Below are positions 18,183-27,030 of a DNA stretch of 64,000 nucleotides, in pieces. This stretch comes from Bacteroidales bacterium. Its GTDB lineage: Bacteria > Bacteroidota > Bacteroidia > Bacteroidales > P3. Location: assembly GCA_017559135.1 (NCBI GenBank), contig JAFYSZ010000001.1:343049-407048 (forward strand), given 5' to 3'. Within the stretch, counting starts at the first letter, position 1. Every line of letters starts with the position of its first letter. The translations under genes were made by a program, and so were the position numbers. Below the pieces are notes generated by a model that worked only from the letters and a program-made list of their open reading frames with translations, ran no database searches and was not told the origin of the DNA.

Positions 18183-19075
18183 TGAGTAAAAAGAAGTTAA
18201 TCGTTGTTGTTGGCCCTACTGCTGTTGGAAAAACATCTCTTAGCATAGAATTAGCAAATTTTCTTGGTACGGAGATTGTTTCTGCCGATTCACGTCAATT
18301 CTATAAGGAATTGAATATAGGGGTTGCTACTCCTACTGCTTTGGAACTTTCTATGGCAAAGCACAATTTAATAGGTCATATCTCAATTCATCAAAGTTAT
18401 AATATAGCAGATTTTGAAAAAGACGCATTAAAAGAATTGGAAAGAATATTTCAAGAAAAGGATTATGCGGTTCTTACAGGTGGAAGTGGACTTTATGTAA
18501 ACGCTCTTTGTTATGGAGTTGATAATATGCCCGATGTGGATATAGAAATAAGAGAAGAATTAAACGAAACTTTCAAAACGCAAGGTATTGCACCGCTTCA
18601 AGAAGAATTAAAGGCAAAAGATCCTGAGTATTGGGAAGTTGTAGATAAGCAAAATCATATAAGACTAATTAGAGCCTTGGAGGTGTGTCGTCAAACAGGC
18701 AAAACATTTACTTCTTTTCGCCTTGGAGGAAAGAAAACTCGTGATTTTGAAATCATAAAATTGGGACTTGAAAGAAAAAGAGAAAATCTTTTGGAAAGAA
18801 TTTATAAAAGGGTTGATATTATGCTTGAAGAAGGATTGGTTGAGGAGGCTAAAAGCCTCTACCCTTTTAGAGATTTGCAAGCCTTGAATACGGTTGGATA
18901 CAAGGAATTATTTGAATATTTTGATGAAAAGGTAGATTTTTCAACCGCGGTAGAGAATATAAAGATTAACACAAGACAATATGCCAAGAGACAAATGACT
19001 TGGTTTAAGAAAGATAAGAATACAACTTGGCTTGATGCCGAAAATAAAATTGATTGGAAATGTTTAGATTTGTAA
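18182..19075 (+). CDS. miaA: tRNA dimethylallyltransferase MiaA
   Basis: Transfers dimethylallyl from DMAPP to A37 of tRNAs reading UNN codons. Visible motifs: P-loop VVGPTAVGKTSLS (9-21), EIVSADSRQFYKELNIG, LTGGSGLYVNALCYG and IRLIRALEVCRQTGKT. Length 297 aa is normal. It overlaps the preceding cca stop by one base (TAATG), and the next gene starts within its last 16 bases. It is therefore part of a four-gene operon that joins two tRNA-maturation enzymes to an OmpA-like protein and a methyltransferase. Confidence 0.96.
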   Translation: MSKKKLIVVVGPTAVGKTSLSIELANFLGTEIVSADSRQFYKELNIGVATPTALELSMAKHNLIGHISIHQSYNIADFEKDALKELERIFQEKDYAVLTGGSGLYVNALCYGVDNMPDVDIEIREELNETFKTQGIAPLQEELKAKDPEYWEVVDKQNHIRLIRALEVCRQTGKTFTSFRLGGKKTRDFEIIKLGLERKRENLLERIYKRVDIMLEEGLVEEAKSLYPFRDLQALNTVGYKELFEYFDEKVDFSTAVENIKINTRQYAKRQMTWFKKDKNTTWLDAENKIDWKCLDL

Positions 19076-20232
19076 TAAGTGTTTTAGTATTTTTTTGTTT
19101 TACAAATAGTATTTTTTCACAAGAGGACGAAAAGAAAAAGAACTTAATCTATAATTCTTCTTTTGAAGACCATCTTTATTGTCCTCAAAAAATTGAGCCA
19201 TACGGTCAAATGATGGAAGTTGAGGCTTGGTGGCAACCAACAGGTGGCTCTTCGGATTACTATCATCCTTGTGGAGGAAAACAATGTCAAATGCCAAAGA
19301 ATAAATTAGGCTATCAATATGCAAAAACGGGTGAAGGAATGGTTGGAATTTATACCTCAAAGACTACATATCGTGAATATATTCAAACCGAACTTAAAGA
19401 GAAACTTCAAGCAGGTGAGAAATACAAACTTAGTTTTTGGGTTAGTCTTTCCGAATACTCAACTGGTGCGATTGCAACCATAGGAGGATTATTCACAAAC
19501 GAGAGAATAACGGATACTACAAGGGAACTTTTTACTAATAATAAAAAAACAAAACACTCAAACGGAATTAAGCAAGAGATTGCAAAGATATTCAAACCGC
19601 AAGTTGTTAATTCTTTTGACAAACCTTTGTTAGATACAGAGAAATGGCAAAAAATAGAAGGAGAATTTATTGCCGAAGGTGGAGAAAAGTTTCTTACAAT
19701 CGGGAATTTCTACCCTGCCGAACAAAGCAATTTACTTTTTCCAAAATATTTGAAACAAATCTTGCCCGGAGCCTATTATTATATTGACGATGTTGAACTT
19801 TATTGTTTGACTTGTGGCGAGAAAAAAGTAATAAAACACGAAAATATTACAATAACTACGCAAAAAGATAAACCAAAGTATGAAGTTGGTCAAGTGATTG
19901 TGCTTGAAAATATTTTCTTTGACTTTGATAAAAGCGTGCTTTTGCCTCAAAGTTTTGTAGAACTTCACAAACTAATCAATATTTTGGAGGAATATCCAAA
20001 TATGACAATAGAACTTTCGGGACATACCGATAGTAAAGGTAGCGATAAGTATAATTTAAAACTATCAAAGCAAAGAGCCGAAGCGGTTTATAACTATTTG
20101 GTTGAAAAAGGTATTGATGAAAAACGCTTAACTCATAAAGGATTTGGAGCAAAGCAACCGATAGCCGACAATTCCACTGATGCAGGAAGAGCAAAGAATA
20201 GAAGAGTAGAATTTAAAATCATTTCGATGTAG
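19060..20232 (+). CDS. OmpA-family outer-membrane/peptidoglycan-binding protein
   Basis: Signal peptide MFRFVISVLVFFCFTNSIFS, then a roughly 240-residue N-terminal region (NLIYNSSFEDHLYCPQ, PYGQMMEVEAWWQPTGGSSDYYHPC) resembling jelly-roll carbohydrate-binding-like modules of Bacteroidetes OmpA proteins. The C-terminal OmpA domain follows (IFFDFDKSVLLPQS, LSGHTDSKGSDKYNLKLSKQRAEAV, GKNRR-type end AGRAKNRRVEFKI), which binds diaminopimelate in peptidoglycan. ATG at 19060 overlaps miaA by 16 bases; an upstream TTG at 19054 is less likely. The ligand of the N-terminal module is unknown. Confidence 0.85.
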   Translation: MFRFVISVLVFFCFTNSIFSQEDEKKKNLIYNSSFEDHLYCPQKIEPYGQMMEVEAWWQPTGGSSDYYHPCGGKQCQMPKNKLGYQYAKTGEGMVGIYTSKTTYREYIQTELKEKLQAGEKYKLSFWVSLSEYSTGAIATIGGLFTNERITDTTRELFTNNKKTKHSNGIKQEIAKIFKPQVVNSFDKPLLDTEKWQKIEGEFIAEGGEKFLTIGNFYPAEQSNLLFPKYLKQILPGAYYYIDDVELYCLTCGEKKVIKHENITITTQKDKPKYEVGQVIVLENIFFDFDKSVLLPQSFVELHKLINILEEYPNMTIELSGHTDSKGSDKYNLKLSKQRAEAVYNYLVEKGIDEKRLTHKGFGAKQPIADNSTDAGRAKNRRVEFKIISM

Positions 20233-20233
20233 T

Positions 20234-20890
20234 ATGGAAAAGCAAATTCACCCGCTAATTGATAAAAGAATTGAGGATTATTGTCAAGAATTTTGTTCAA
20301 AGGAAGATGAACGTTTGCGATATATTGATAGACAAACCCATATTAAGTTTTTAAAACCAAATATGATTAGTGGAAATTGGCAAGGTACTTTTTTAAAAAT
20401 TATTTCCTTGCTTGTAAAGCCTAAAAAAGTTCTTGAATTAGGCACATTCACCTCTTACGCAACACTTTGTCTTGCCGAAGGGTTAGAAGAAGGTGGAGTT
20501 GTTCACACTATTGAAAGAGATGAGAGTTTGGAATACTTTATTAGAGAAACTATTTCAAAGTTTGGACTTGAAGAAAAAATACAACTCCATATCGGAAATG
20601 CAATGGAGGTTATTGATTCAATAGAAGGAAATTTTGATTTAATATTTATAGATGCCGACAAAGCGAGTTATCCTGCTTATTTCAATAAATGCGTTGAGAG
20701 ATTAAATAGTGGTGGTGTTATGATTGCGGATAATATTCTTTGGTATGGGAAAGTAGTTTTGGAAGTAAAGGAAAGCGACAAGGAAACAAAGGCTTTGATG
20801 AATTATAATAAACTTGTAACCGAAGATGACCGCTTAGATAATTTGATTATACCGATAAGAGACGGTCTTATGGTAGCCAGAAAGAAGTAG
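20234..20890 (+). CDS. Class I SAM-dependent O-methyltransferase (COG4122 type)
   Basis: Cytosolic methyltransferase of the catechol/caffeoyl-CoA O-methyltransferase group; the acceptor is unknown. SAM site VLELGTFTSYATLCLAEGL, acidic loop VVHTIERDE, and the metal/substrate motif DLIFIDADKASYPAYF followed by GGVMIADNILWYGKV. 218 aa, typical length. It starts one base after the OmpA-like gene and is the last gene of that operon. Its 3' end overlaps a convergent gene by 23 bases. Confidence 0.88.
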   Translation: MEKQIHPLIDKRIEDYCQEFCSKEDERLRYIDRQTHIKFLKPNMISGNWQGTFLKIISLLVKPKKVLELGTFTSYATLCLAEGLEEGGVVHTIERDESLEYFIRETISKFGLEEKIQLHIGNAMEVIDSIEGNFDLIFIDADKASYPAYFNKCVERLNSGGVMIADNILWYGKVVLEVKESDKETKALMNYNKLVTEDDRLDNLIIPIRDGLMVARKK

Positions 20891-21374
20891 GCTCATAAAA
20901 ATAGTATGGGAAAGGGCTGTTTGATTCTACAACAGTTAGAGATATATCTATAAATGAATCATTTTTAAAAACATAACGCATAGAAGCATTAACTGCTTTT
21001 GTAGTAAAGTTTTGATTCCAAAGATTCATTGTGCTAAAATAAGCAGAAAAACTAAGAAGCATTTTATTTGACACCTTATAATCAACACTTGCATTAAGGG
21101 CTAATTGTTTTCCTTTTGCAGAATAAGGTGCTTTGTTTTCAACACTTTGATAAGGACAACGAAAAGCAAAATCTGTTGTAGAAATACCAAATCTTATTCC
21201 CACATCTTCGTTAAGCCATTTATCATACCCTACTCCCATTCTGCTTGCAAAAAGATTTTGTCCGATAACATTTGAATATGATAGACTTAAATTGCCCTTG
21301 TCAGTTTCTAATTCCTGACAAAAGGCAATAAAAGTAACAAAAAAAGATGAAAAAAATAAAAAAAGTTTTTTCAT
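20868..21374 (-). CDS. Exported barrel-like protein of unknown function
   Basis: I do not recognise a family. A signal peptide (MKKLFLFFSSFFVTFIAFC) is followed by about 150 residues of alternating polar/aromatic strands (GNLSLSYSNVIGQNLFASRMGVGYDKWL, MLLSFSAYFSTMNLWNQNF), suggesting a small outer-membrane barrel. The end PYYFYEPTSFWLP lacks the usual terminal Phe-x pattern of barrels. ATG at 21374 is chosen because the signal peptide starts there. It follows the PorT-like gene by 8 bases, so the two are probably cotranscribed, and it overlaps the convergent methyltransferase gene. Confidence 0.6.
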   Translation of the reverse strand: MKKLFLFFSSFFVTFIAFCQELETDKGNLSLSYSNVIGQNLFASRMGVGYDKWLNEDVGIRFGISTTDFAFRCPYQSVENKAPYSAKGKQLALNASVDYKVSNKMLLSFSAYFSTMNLWNQNFTTKAVNASMRYVFKNDSFIDISLTVVESNSPFPYYFYEPTSFWLP

Positions 21375-21382
21375 ACTAAGAT

Positions 21383-22294
21383 TTACCAACGTATTCCGTG
21401 ATTCCAATTATCAAAGAAATAAGAAACACTAAAAGTTATCAATTGTTGACGAGGAGAAGATGGTACTTCTAAGTCAAAATATTCAAAAGATGTTGCAGCA
21501 TCTTCTATATTTTTTGCTTCATATCTTCCTCTAAATTCTTTTTCATAATCATAGAATGGAGTCAAACTATATTGATATTGTACAAGGAATTGAACGCTTT
21601 TCCATTCAAAGCCTAATCCTATTTGAAAACCTCCATCTACTTGCCAAGTTCCTTCTGTTGCAAATGTATCATTGCGATCTTTCCAATAGGTTGCTCCATG
21701 CACAGTTGGATCAAAGCATATCAAATTATGAACACCTGTTTCTTCGTTTCTAAATGGTTGTCTAAGAGATTGATGTTGCAATCTTGGAGTATCTTTTTCT
21801 CCATAATGGTCTTCAAAATCAGTGAATCCATACAAGCCAACTCCAAAAAACAAACCAGCAGAGCCCACTAAACGCCAATCATCATTCAATTCATATTTGT
21901 ACATAAAGTCAATAGGAATTTGAAGATAATCTGCTCTTGCGCTAATCTCAACATTTTGCGTGTTTAATTTGTATCCCTTTGTTGTATAAAGGAGATTAGC
22001 TTGCAAAAAGAAATAATCATTCAATTGAGCTTGGGCTGCAAAACCTGCATTAAAGCCAAATTTAAATGGTTTAGTATCTGTAAATCCTATATAGTTTAAT
22101 TGCTCATCGTAATACGCTAAACCATTGTAAACATCTAATCCTTTTGCAGAGGTAAGGTCGCTCATATTAAACCCTGCTCTTAATCCTAATCTTATCAATG
22201 GTGCTTTGTTTCTTCTTTGTGCTGAAAGATTCTCACTGAAACTTACAGACAAAAGAAGAAACAACATTGATAGAAATAAAACTCTATTTTTCAT
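21383..22294 (-). CDS. PorT-like outer-membrane beta-barrel protein
   Basis: Signal peptide to LSAQR, then a barrel-type sequence of the Bacteroidetes PorT family: IRLGLRAGFNMSDLTSAKG, FGFNAGFAAQAQLNDYFFLQANLLYTTKGY, YLQIPIDFMYKYEL. The last strand pattern (QQLITFSVSYFFDN) is near but not at the end; a short tail NWNHGIRW follows. 303 aa. It is 2 bases downstream of the NfnAB-like gene, which may be chance spacing, since no functional link is obvious. Confidence 0.78.
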   Translation of the reverse strand: MKNRVLFLSMLFLLLSVSFSENLSAQRRNKAPLIRLGLRAGFNMSDLTSAKGLDVYNGLAYYDEQLNYIGFTDTKPFKFGFNAGFAAQAQLNDYFFLQANLLYTTKGYKLNTQNVEISARADYLQIPIDFMYKYELNDDWRLVGSAGLFFGVGLYGFTDFEDHYGEKDTPRLQHQSLRQPFRNEETGVHNLICFDPTVHGATYWKDRNDTFATEGTWQVDGGFQIGLGFEWKSVQFLVQYQYSLTPFYDYEKEFRGRYEAKNIEDAATSFEYFDLEVPSSPRQQLITFSVSYFFDNWNHGIRW

Positions 22295-22296
22295 AA

Positions 22297-24555
22297 TTAT
22301 TTATTTCTAAGATATTCATCTATACTCTTTGCAGCTTTCTTTCCTGCACCCATTGCAAGAATTACAGTAGCAGCTCCCATTACGGCATCTCCTCCCGCAA
22401 AAATTCCTTCGCGAGAAGTAGCAGCGTGTTCATCTGTTTGAATTCCACCCCAATCGGTTGCAGAAAGATTATCAGTTGTATCAATTATCAATTTGTTTGG
22501 AGCAGTTCCCAAAGCCATGATTACACAATCCGCAGGTATTTCATGCTCGCTTCCAGGCAATTCAACAGGACTTCTTCTTCCACTTGCGTCAGGTTCTCCA
22601 AGTTCCATCTTAATACATTTTACTGATTTTACCCAACCGTGTTCATCTCCTAAGATTTCAACAGGGTTAGTCATATAGTGAAATTCTATACCTTCTTCTT
22701 TTGCGTGATGAACTTCTTCTGCTCTTGCAGGCATTTCGTTCTTTCCACGGCGATAAACCACATGTACTTCTGCACCTAAACGTCTTGCTGTACGTGCTGC
22801 GTCCATTGCAACATTACCTCCACCTACAACAATTGTTACTTTTCCAGGATAAACAGGTGTGTCATAACCTTGTTCGTATGCTTTCATAAGGTTACTTCTT
22901 GTTAAAAGTTCGTTAGCCGAAACAACTCCGTTAAGATTCTTTCCTGGAATATTCATAAACTTAGGAAGACCAGCACCAGATGCAATATAAACAGCAGAAA
23001 ATCCTTCTTTATCAAACAATTCGTCTATTGTGATACTTCTACCTATAATAACGTCTGTTACAATCTTTACTCCAAGTTTCTTTATGTTTTCAACTTCTTC
23101 TTTAACGACTTTTTCCTTAGGTAAACGGAACTCAGGAATACCATAAACCAATACTCCACCGGCTTGATGCAATGCTTCAAATATAGTAACCTCATATCCC
23201 ATCTTCGCAAGGTCGCCTGCACAAGTCAAACCGCTTGGTCCCGAACCTACAATCGCTACTTTCTTACCATTTGTTGGCGGAACTTCTGTGAAATCAAGTT
23301 TAACTTCTCTTGCCCAATCAGCAACAAATCTTTCAAGTTTACCAATTGCAACAGGATCTCCTTTTTTACCTAATACACAACTTCCTTCGCATTGACTTTC
23401 TTGCGGACAAACTCTACCACATACTGCTGGTAAAGATGAAGCCGAAGAAATAATTTTATAGGCTTGTGCAAAATGTCCAACGTGTCCTCCTCTTATTTGT
23501 TTAATGAAAGCAGGTATATCAATAGATACAGGACATGCACTCACACAACCTGGATTTTTACATTGCAAGCAACGATCTGCCTCTTCCATTGCTTCTTCCA
23601 TTGTGTATCCGTAGCAAACTTCATCAAAATTCTTTACTCTCACAATAGCGTCTTGTTCTCTAACAGGAACACGTCTTTTCTTTATTGTGTGATTTACCGC
23701 TGCTGTTAAGTTACATTTATGATCTTCCGAATCGGTTGCTATTTCGTGTGTTTTATACATTGATTGACGGCGAATTGCTTCATCAAAATCCACAAGATGT
23801 GCATCAAATTCTGGACCATCAACACAAGTAAATTTAGTTTTTCCACCAATTGTTACTCTACATGCTCCACACATTCCTGTTCCATCAACCATTAGAGAAT
23901 TTAAACTAACAGTTGTTTTTATGCCTAACTCTTTTGTCAAAAGCGAAACAAACTTCATCATCACCATTGAGCCAATAGCAACAACTTCATCATATTTCTC
24001 TCCTTTTTCTACAAGAGATTTTAAACAATCTGTTACCAATCCTTTCATTCCGTATGAGCCATCATCGGTGCAAACATAAAGATTGTCTGCAACTTCTTTC
24101 ATCATATCCTCTAAAATAAGAGTATTATGAGTTTTTGTACCGATAATTACATCGGCTTTCATTCCATGCTCTTTTACCCATTTAACTTGTGGATAGATTG
24201 GTGCTGTTCCTACTCCTCCTCCTATGAATAAAATTCTCTTATTTGCTCTTTCTTGTTCAGGAACATACATCAACAAAGATTCTTTACCAAGTGGTCCTAC
24301 TACATCTTTTAATTTATTTCCTTTTCCTAACTTTGCTAACTTTTCTGTTGATTTTCCAACTATTTGGAATACGATTGTGATAGTTCCTTCTTCTTTATTA
24401 TAATCACAAATAGTTAAAGGTATTCTTTCACCTTTATCATCTATTATTATGATTATGAATTGTCCAGGTTTAGCAGCTCTTGCGACCCAGTAAGCACTTA
24501 TCTCCATTAGGTAGATATTGCTTGTAAGTTGTTCTCTACGTCTTATTTCAAACAT
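22297..24555 (-). CDS. Fused NfnA-NfnB-like flavoprotein (annotated in relatives as GltA/PyrK fusion)
   Basis: 752 residues in two parts. 1-270: ferredoxin-NADP reductase/PyrK-like FAD domain (AAKPGQFIIIII, GGGVGTAPIYPQVK) ending in a [2Fe-2S] motif (GTGMCGACRVTIGGKTKFTCVDGP). 290-752: NfnB/glutamate synthase beta-like part with Cys-rich cluster sites (CLQCKNPGCVSACPVSI; CGRVCPQESQCEGSCVLG) and two dinucleotide folds (VAIVGSGPSGLTCAGDLAK; VVGGGNVAMDAARTARRLG). NfnAB couples NADH, ferredoxin and NADPH by flavin bifurcation; that is the likeliest role, with a glutamate-synthase small subunit as alternative. No large glutamate synthase subunit is adjacent. Confidence 0.85.
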   Translation of the reverse strand: MFEIRRREQLTSNIYLMEISAYWVARAAKPGQFIIIIIDDKGERIPLTICDYNKEEGTITIVFQIVGKSTEKLAKLGKGNKLKDVVGPLGKESLLMYVPEQERANKRILFIGGGVGTAPIYPQVKWVKEHGMKADVIIGTKTHNTLILEDMMKEVADNLYVCTDDGSYGMKGLVTDCLKSLVEKGEKYDEVVAIGSMVMMKFVSLLTKELGIKTTVSLNSLMVDGTGMCGACRVTIGGKTKFTCVDGPEFDAHLVDFDEAIRRQSMYKTHEIATDSEDHKCNLTAAVNHTIKKRRVPVREQDAIVRVKNFDEVCYGYTMEEAMEEADRCLQCKNPGCVSACPVSIDIPAFIKQIRGGHVGHFAQAYKIISSASSLPAVCGRVCPQESQCEGSCVLGKKGDPVAIGKLERFVADWAREVKLDFTEVPPTNGKKVAIVGSGPSGLTCAGDLAKMGYEVTIFEALHQAGGVLVYGIPEFRLPKEKVVKEEVENIKKLGVKIVTDVIIGRSITIDELFDKEGFSAVYIASGAGLPKFMNIPGKNLNGVVSANELLTRSNLMKAYEQGYDTPVYPGKVTIVVGGGNVAMDAARTARRLGAEVHVVYRRGKNEMPARAEEVHHAKEEGIEFHYMTNPVEILGDEHGWVKSVKCIKMELGEPDASGRRSPVELPGSEHEIPADCVIMALGTAPNKLIIDTTDNLSATDWGGIQTDEHAATSREGIFAGGDAVMGAATVILAMGAGKKAAKSIDEYLRNK

Positions 24556-24561
24556 AAGGTC

Positions 24562-25044
24562 TTATATTTTTTCAAATTTTAATTTATCCATATTCTCAAT
24601 TTCCTCTTCGCTAAGAGAAAGTTCCATTTTCAATTTCAATTCCGATACTTTGCTTAAAAGAGTGAGCAAAAGAGCGATGATTGAAAACAATAAAAATGAA
24701 TTTTGATTGCAAAAAAACATTCCAATTAAAGCAACGATATTCACTAATGAATAAAAACGTAAACGCTTTATTTGTAACATTCTATATTTCTCTATTTTTT
24801 CGGGCAAAGGCAAAGAAACAATGTTTTTTATCTTACGACTTGTGCCTTTTCCACCCAAAAACACACAAAGAACCATCAATAACATCAACACATACGAAAA
24901 ACTAACGCTCAATCCTTTTGAAAGAATAGCATCATTCGACAAATAATAGTAATAAGTTAATACATAGAATATTGCAATGAGTAGAATTTCTATAAAAATC
25001 ATTGCACTCCAAGACTTATTTAGCAATTTAAGATACTGTTTCAT
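24562..25044 (-). CDS. Small four-helix membrane protein, unknown function
   Basis: 160 residues starting MKQYLKLLNKSWSAMIFIEIL, with four hydrophobic segments (MIFIEILLIAIFYVLTYYYY; VSFSYVLMLLMVLCVFLG; FYSLVNIVALIGMFFC; FLLFSIIALLLTLLS) and an acidic C-terminus SLSEEEIENMDKLKFEKI. I do not recognise a family. ATG at 25044 is supported by a good promoter just upstream (25066-25098). The open frame extends further upstream only by reading through that promoter and the repeat array. It ends 6 bases before the NfnAB-like gene and may be cotranscribed with it. Confidence 0.7.
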   Translation of the reverse strand: MKQYLKLLNKSWSAMIFIEILLIAIFYVLTYYYYLSNDAILSKGLSVSFSYVLMLLMVLCVFLGGKGTSRKIKNIVSLPLPEKIEKYRMLQIKRLRFYSLVNIVALIGMFFCNQNSFLLFSIIALLLTLLSKVSELKLKMELSLSEEEIENMDKLKFEKI

Positions 25045-25065
25045 TGATACAAATATTTTAATTTG

Positions 25066-25098
25066 CAAATATACATAAAAACTCTTAGACTTAGCAAA
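25066..25098 (-). promoter_or_regulatory. Promoter of the small membrane-protein gene
   Basis: Minus strand: TTTG (complement of 25095-25098), 21 bases, TATATTTG (complement of 25066-25073), 21 bases before the ATG at 25044. It supports that start over the longer frame. Confidence 0.65.
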
Positions 25099-25100
25099 AT

Positions 25101-25155
25101 AAAACAAAGAAAAAATAAAATAAAACAAAGAAAAAAAACGGTAAAACATAGAAAA
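25101..25155. repeat. 21-nt AT-rich tandem repeat array
   Basis: Family units with CAAAG/CATAG cores at 25105, 25126 and 25147, exactly 21 nt apart. The last unit forms the left arm of the terminator hairpin at 25138-25168, so the repeat has been built into a terminator. Confidence 0.65.
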
Positions 25156-25168
25156 AATGCTTCACCGT
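25138..25168 (-). terminator. Terminator of the PepSY-like lipoprotein gene
   Basis: ACGGTAAAACAT (25138-25149) faces ATGCTTCACCGT (25157-25168). Transcribed from the minus strand this gives a 12-bp stem with two G-U pairs around a 7-base loop, followed by a T-run. It lies 24 bases after the stop of the lipoprotein gene. Confidence 0.7.
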
Positions 25169-25191
25169 TTTTCGTTAATTTATAAAATCTA

Positions 25192-25641
25192 TTATTCCAT
25201 TACTTTTGTAAAGTAACCTTGAAGATCAAATTGAAGTTTTATTTCTTCACCTCTTTTTGCTATTGTTGCGATATAACTCTTTTTGTTTCTTAATTCTACT
25301 ATATCTATGCTTTCTACTTTATAATCTGCATAGTTTTCTTTAACATAGTTTAGAATTGTTTTAGGAGTGTATTCCAAAGGGACATTCCATGCTGTCTCAA
25401 CCGATGTATTTTTGAATTTCATACTTACCTCGTTGCCAGAAGCCTTGAAGTTTGCAATATAACAAGTAGAATCTACCATCTGCCAATTTGCTTGCTCAAC
25501 CTCAGGACGGCGTTTCTTAAAGTCTTGCACGAATTTTGCAGGCACATCTTTTTCATCTACTGATTTATACTTATTCTTTTTTGTAACAGCACAACCTGTT
25601 ACTAATGCAGATACTAATAATAAAAAAGCTAATTTCTTCAT
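25192..25641 (-). CDS. PepSY-like (DUF2874) lipoprotein
   Basis: A 149-residue lipoprotein. The signal ends at a lipobox, LVTGC, with Cys about residue 19. The mature part resembles Bacteroidetes PepSY-like/BLIP-fold proteins: VPAKFVQDFKKRRPEVEQANWQ, then CYIANFKASGNEVSMKFKN, WNVPLEYTPKTILNYVKENY and a second similar half. Such proteins are periplasmic and of unproven role. ATG at 25641 is chosen to begin at the signal peptide; a -7 box CAAATATA lies at 25666-25673. It is a single gene with its own terminator. Confidence 0.78.
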   Translation of the reverse strand: MKKLAFLLLVSALVTGCAVTKKNKYKSVDEKDVPAKFVQDFKKRRPEVEQANWQMVDSTCYIANFKASGNEVSMKFKNTSVETAWNVPLEYTPKTILNYVKENYADYKVESIDIVELRNKKSYIATIAKRGEEIKLQFDLQGYFTKVME

Positions 25642-25697
25642 TTCGTTTAGTGTTTTTTGATTTTGCAAATATAACATATTTATTCAAAAAAAAGAGT

Positions 25698-26483
25698 CTA
25701 AGTCAAAAAATTTTGAAAAAGAAGTTTCAAATCGACTATTTTGAATAAATAAAGTGAAGTGAATATAATAACAAATATAACCACCCATTTAATAAATTTT
25801 GCTCCTTTTTTGAAGGCTAATTTCGTTGCAATAAACGAGCCGATGAATGTTCCTATTGAATGAAGCAAACCATATTGCCAATGAATGCTACCATCTTGCC
25901 AAAAAATCAAAACCGCAATAACGGTATAAAACGCCATAACGGTGGTTTTCAAAGCATTTGTTTTGATAATATTGTAACCCAAAAGCATACTTCCTGCACT
26001 CATAAGAAGAAAACCTGTTCCTACTTGAACAAAACCGCCATAAATTCCTATTAAAAAGAAAATTAAATACTGTAAAAAACTGATTCCATTTTCGGTTTTG
26101 GAAAAATCATCTTCTTCAAACTTCTTTGGTGAGCGAAAAAGAAAGACTATCATCACCAAAAGGCTAATTCCCATAAAATAAGAGAAGAGAATTTCGGGCA
26201 AAACAAGAGATAAAATTGCTCCTACTAAGGCTCCTAACATTGTGGGCAAAGCAAGGCGAAAAAAATGAGTGTTTTTAAGAAATCCTTTACGTGAAAATAG
26301 AACAGAGGTAAGTGATGATTGTAATAAAACCCCTATTCTATTTGTTGCATTAGCTTGTGCGGGACTCAAACCTAAGGCAAGATAAAGTGCTATTGAAATT
26401 GCTGTCCCTCCTGCCGAAAGAGTATTGATAAATCCTACAAAAAGCCCTGATATAACTAAGATTAAAAATATTGAAACCGTCAT
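25698..26483 (-). CDS. TauE/SafE-family membrane permease
   Basis: 261-residue membrane protein with about eight hydrophobic segments in two repeats of the TauE/SafE type: GLFVGFINTLSAGGTAISIALYLALGLSPAQANATNRIGVL in the first, and FFLIGIYGGFVQVGTGFLLMSAGSMLLGYNIIKTNALK in the second. The family exports sulfite, sulfoacetate or related anions, with specificity not readable here. It is the last gene of the long minus-strand operon starting with the glycosyltransferase at 31.5 kb, 16 bases after the Spy-like gene. Confidence 0.85.
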   Translation of the reverse strand: MTVSIFLILVISGLFVGFINTLSAGGTAISIALYLALGLSPAQANATNRIGVLLQSSLTSVLFSRKGFLKNTHFFRLALPTMLGALVGAILSLVLPEILFSYFMGISLLVMIVFLFRSPKKFEEDDFSKTENGISFLQYLIFFLIGIYGGFVQVGTGFLLMSAGSMLLGYNIIKTNALKTTVMAFYTVIAVLIFWQDGSIHWQYGLLHSIGTFIGSFIATKLAFKKGAKFIKWVVIFVIIFTSLYLFKIVDLKLLFQNFLT

Positions 26484-26499
26484 TTATTTCAACTAACAA

Positions 26500-27030
26500 C
26501 TATCTTGGTTGTAATTGTATAACGTTTTGTTGTTTATTTTGTTGAAATTCTGGTTCTTTTCTTTCGTGTCTATCTTTTTTTCTAAGATTACGCATAAGTT
26601 CTTTTTCTTCCACAATCAGTTTTGCTACTTTTTGAGGAGGAAGAACTTCTAAGAATTTTTCGTAATAACGCACTTTTACTTCAGCAAGTTCTTTTTCTGT
26701 TTTACTATTTTGTTCTATCAACATCATTGCAGTTTCTTTGTCAAGATTAAGCATATCTGTCTCTTTGTATTTGGTCATTAAATGATGTTGTTTTTCAATT
26801 ATAGAATTTATTTCTCTGTCAAATTGTTCGTATAAAGCCCAAAACTTTTCGGTTTCTTCTTCCGATAGTTTTAAATTTTGAACAAAAGTCGCTTTTTTAA
26901 TCTTCATCATTTTCATTTGAGCGGCTTTTCTTTCTTTTTCTTTACATTCTGGACAATCTTTTTGTTGTGCAAATGTTGGTATTGTTAGAATCAATGCTAA
27001 CAAAGTCAAGACTAAATTTTTTTTCATCAT
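26500..27030 (-). CDS. Periplasmic Spy/CpxP-like helical protein
   Basis: Signal peptide ending TFAQQ, a Cys pair (CPEC), then long charged amphipathic helices: KATFVQNLKLSEEETEKFWALYEQFDREI and LAEVKVRYYEKFLEVLPPQKVAKLIVEEKELMRNL. This is the layout of Spy/CpxP/LTxxQ-like and metal-sensing periplasmic proteins often found beside ECF sigma genes in Bacteroidetes. It starts in the stop of the anti-sigma-like gene (ATGA overlap). It probably takes part in envelope-stress sensing with the sigma/anti-sigma pair; this is inferred from context. Confidence 0.7.
   Translation of the reverse strand: MMKKNLVLTLLALILTIPTFAQQKDCPECKEKERKAAQMKMMKIKKATFVQNLKLSEEETEKFWALYEQFDREINSIIEKQHHLMTKYKETDMLNLDKETAMMLIEQNSKTEKELAEVKVRYYEKFLEVLPPQKVAKLIVEEKELMRNLRKKDRHERKEPEFQQNKQQNVIQLQPR

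Noticed and set aside
22297..24555. Plain glutamate synthase small subunit plus dihydroorotate dehydrogenase electron-transfer subunit
   Set aside because: No large glutamate synthase or pyrD gene is adjacent, and the fused order with these cluster motifs fits the NfnAB-type protein better; kept as an alternative in the entry.
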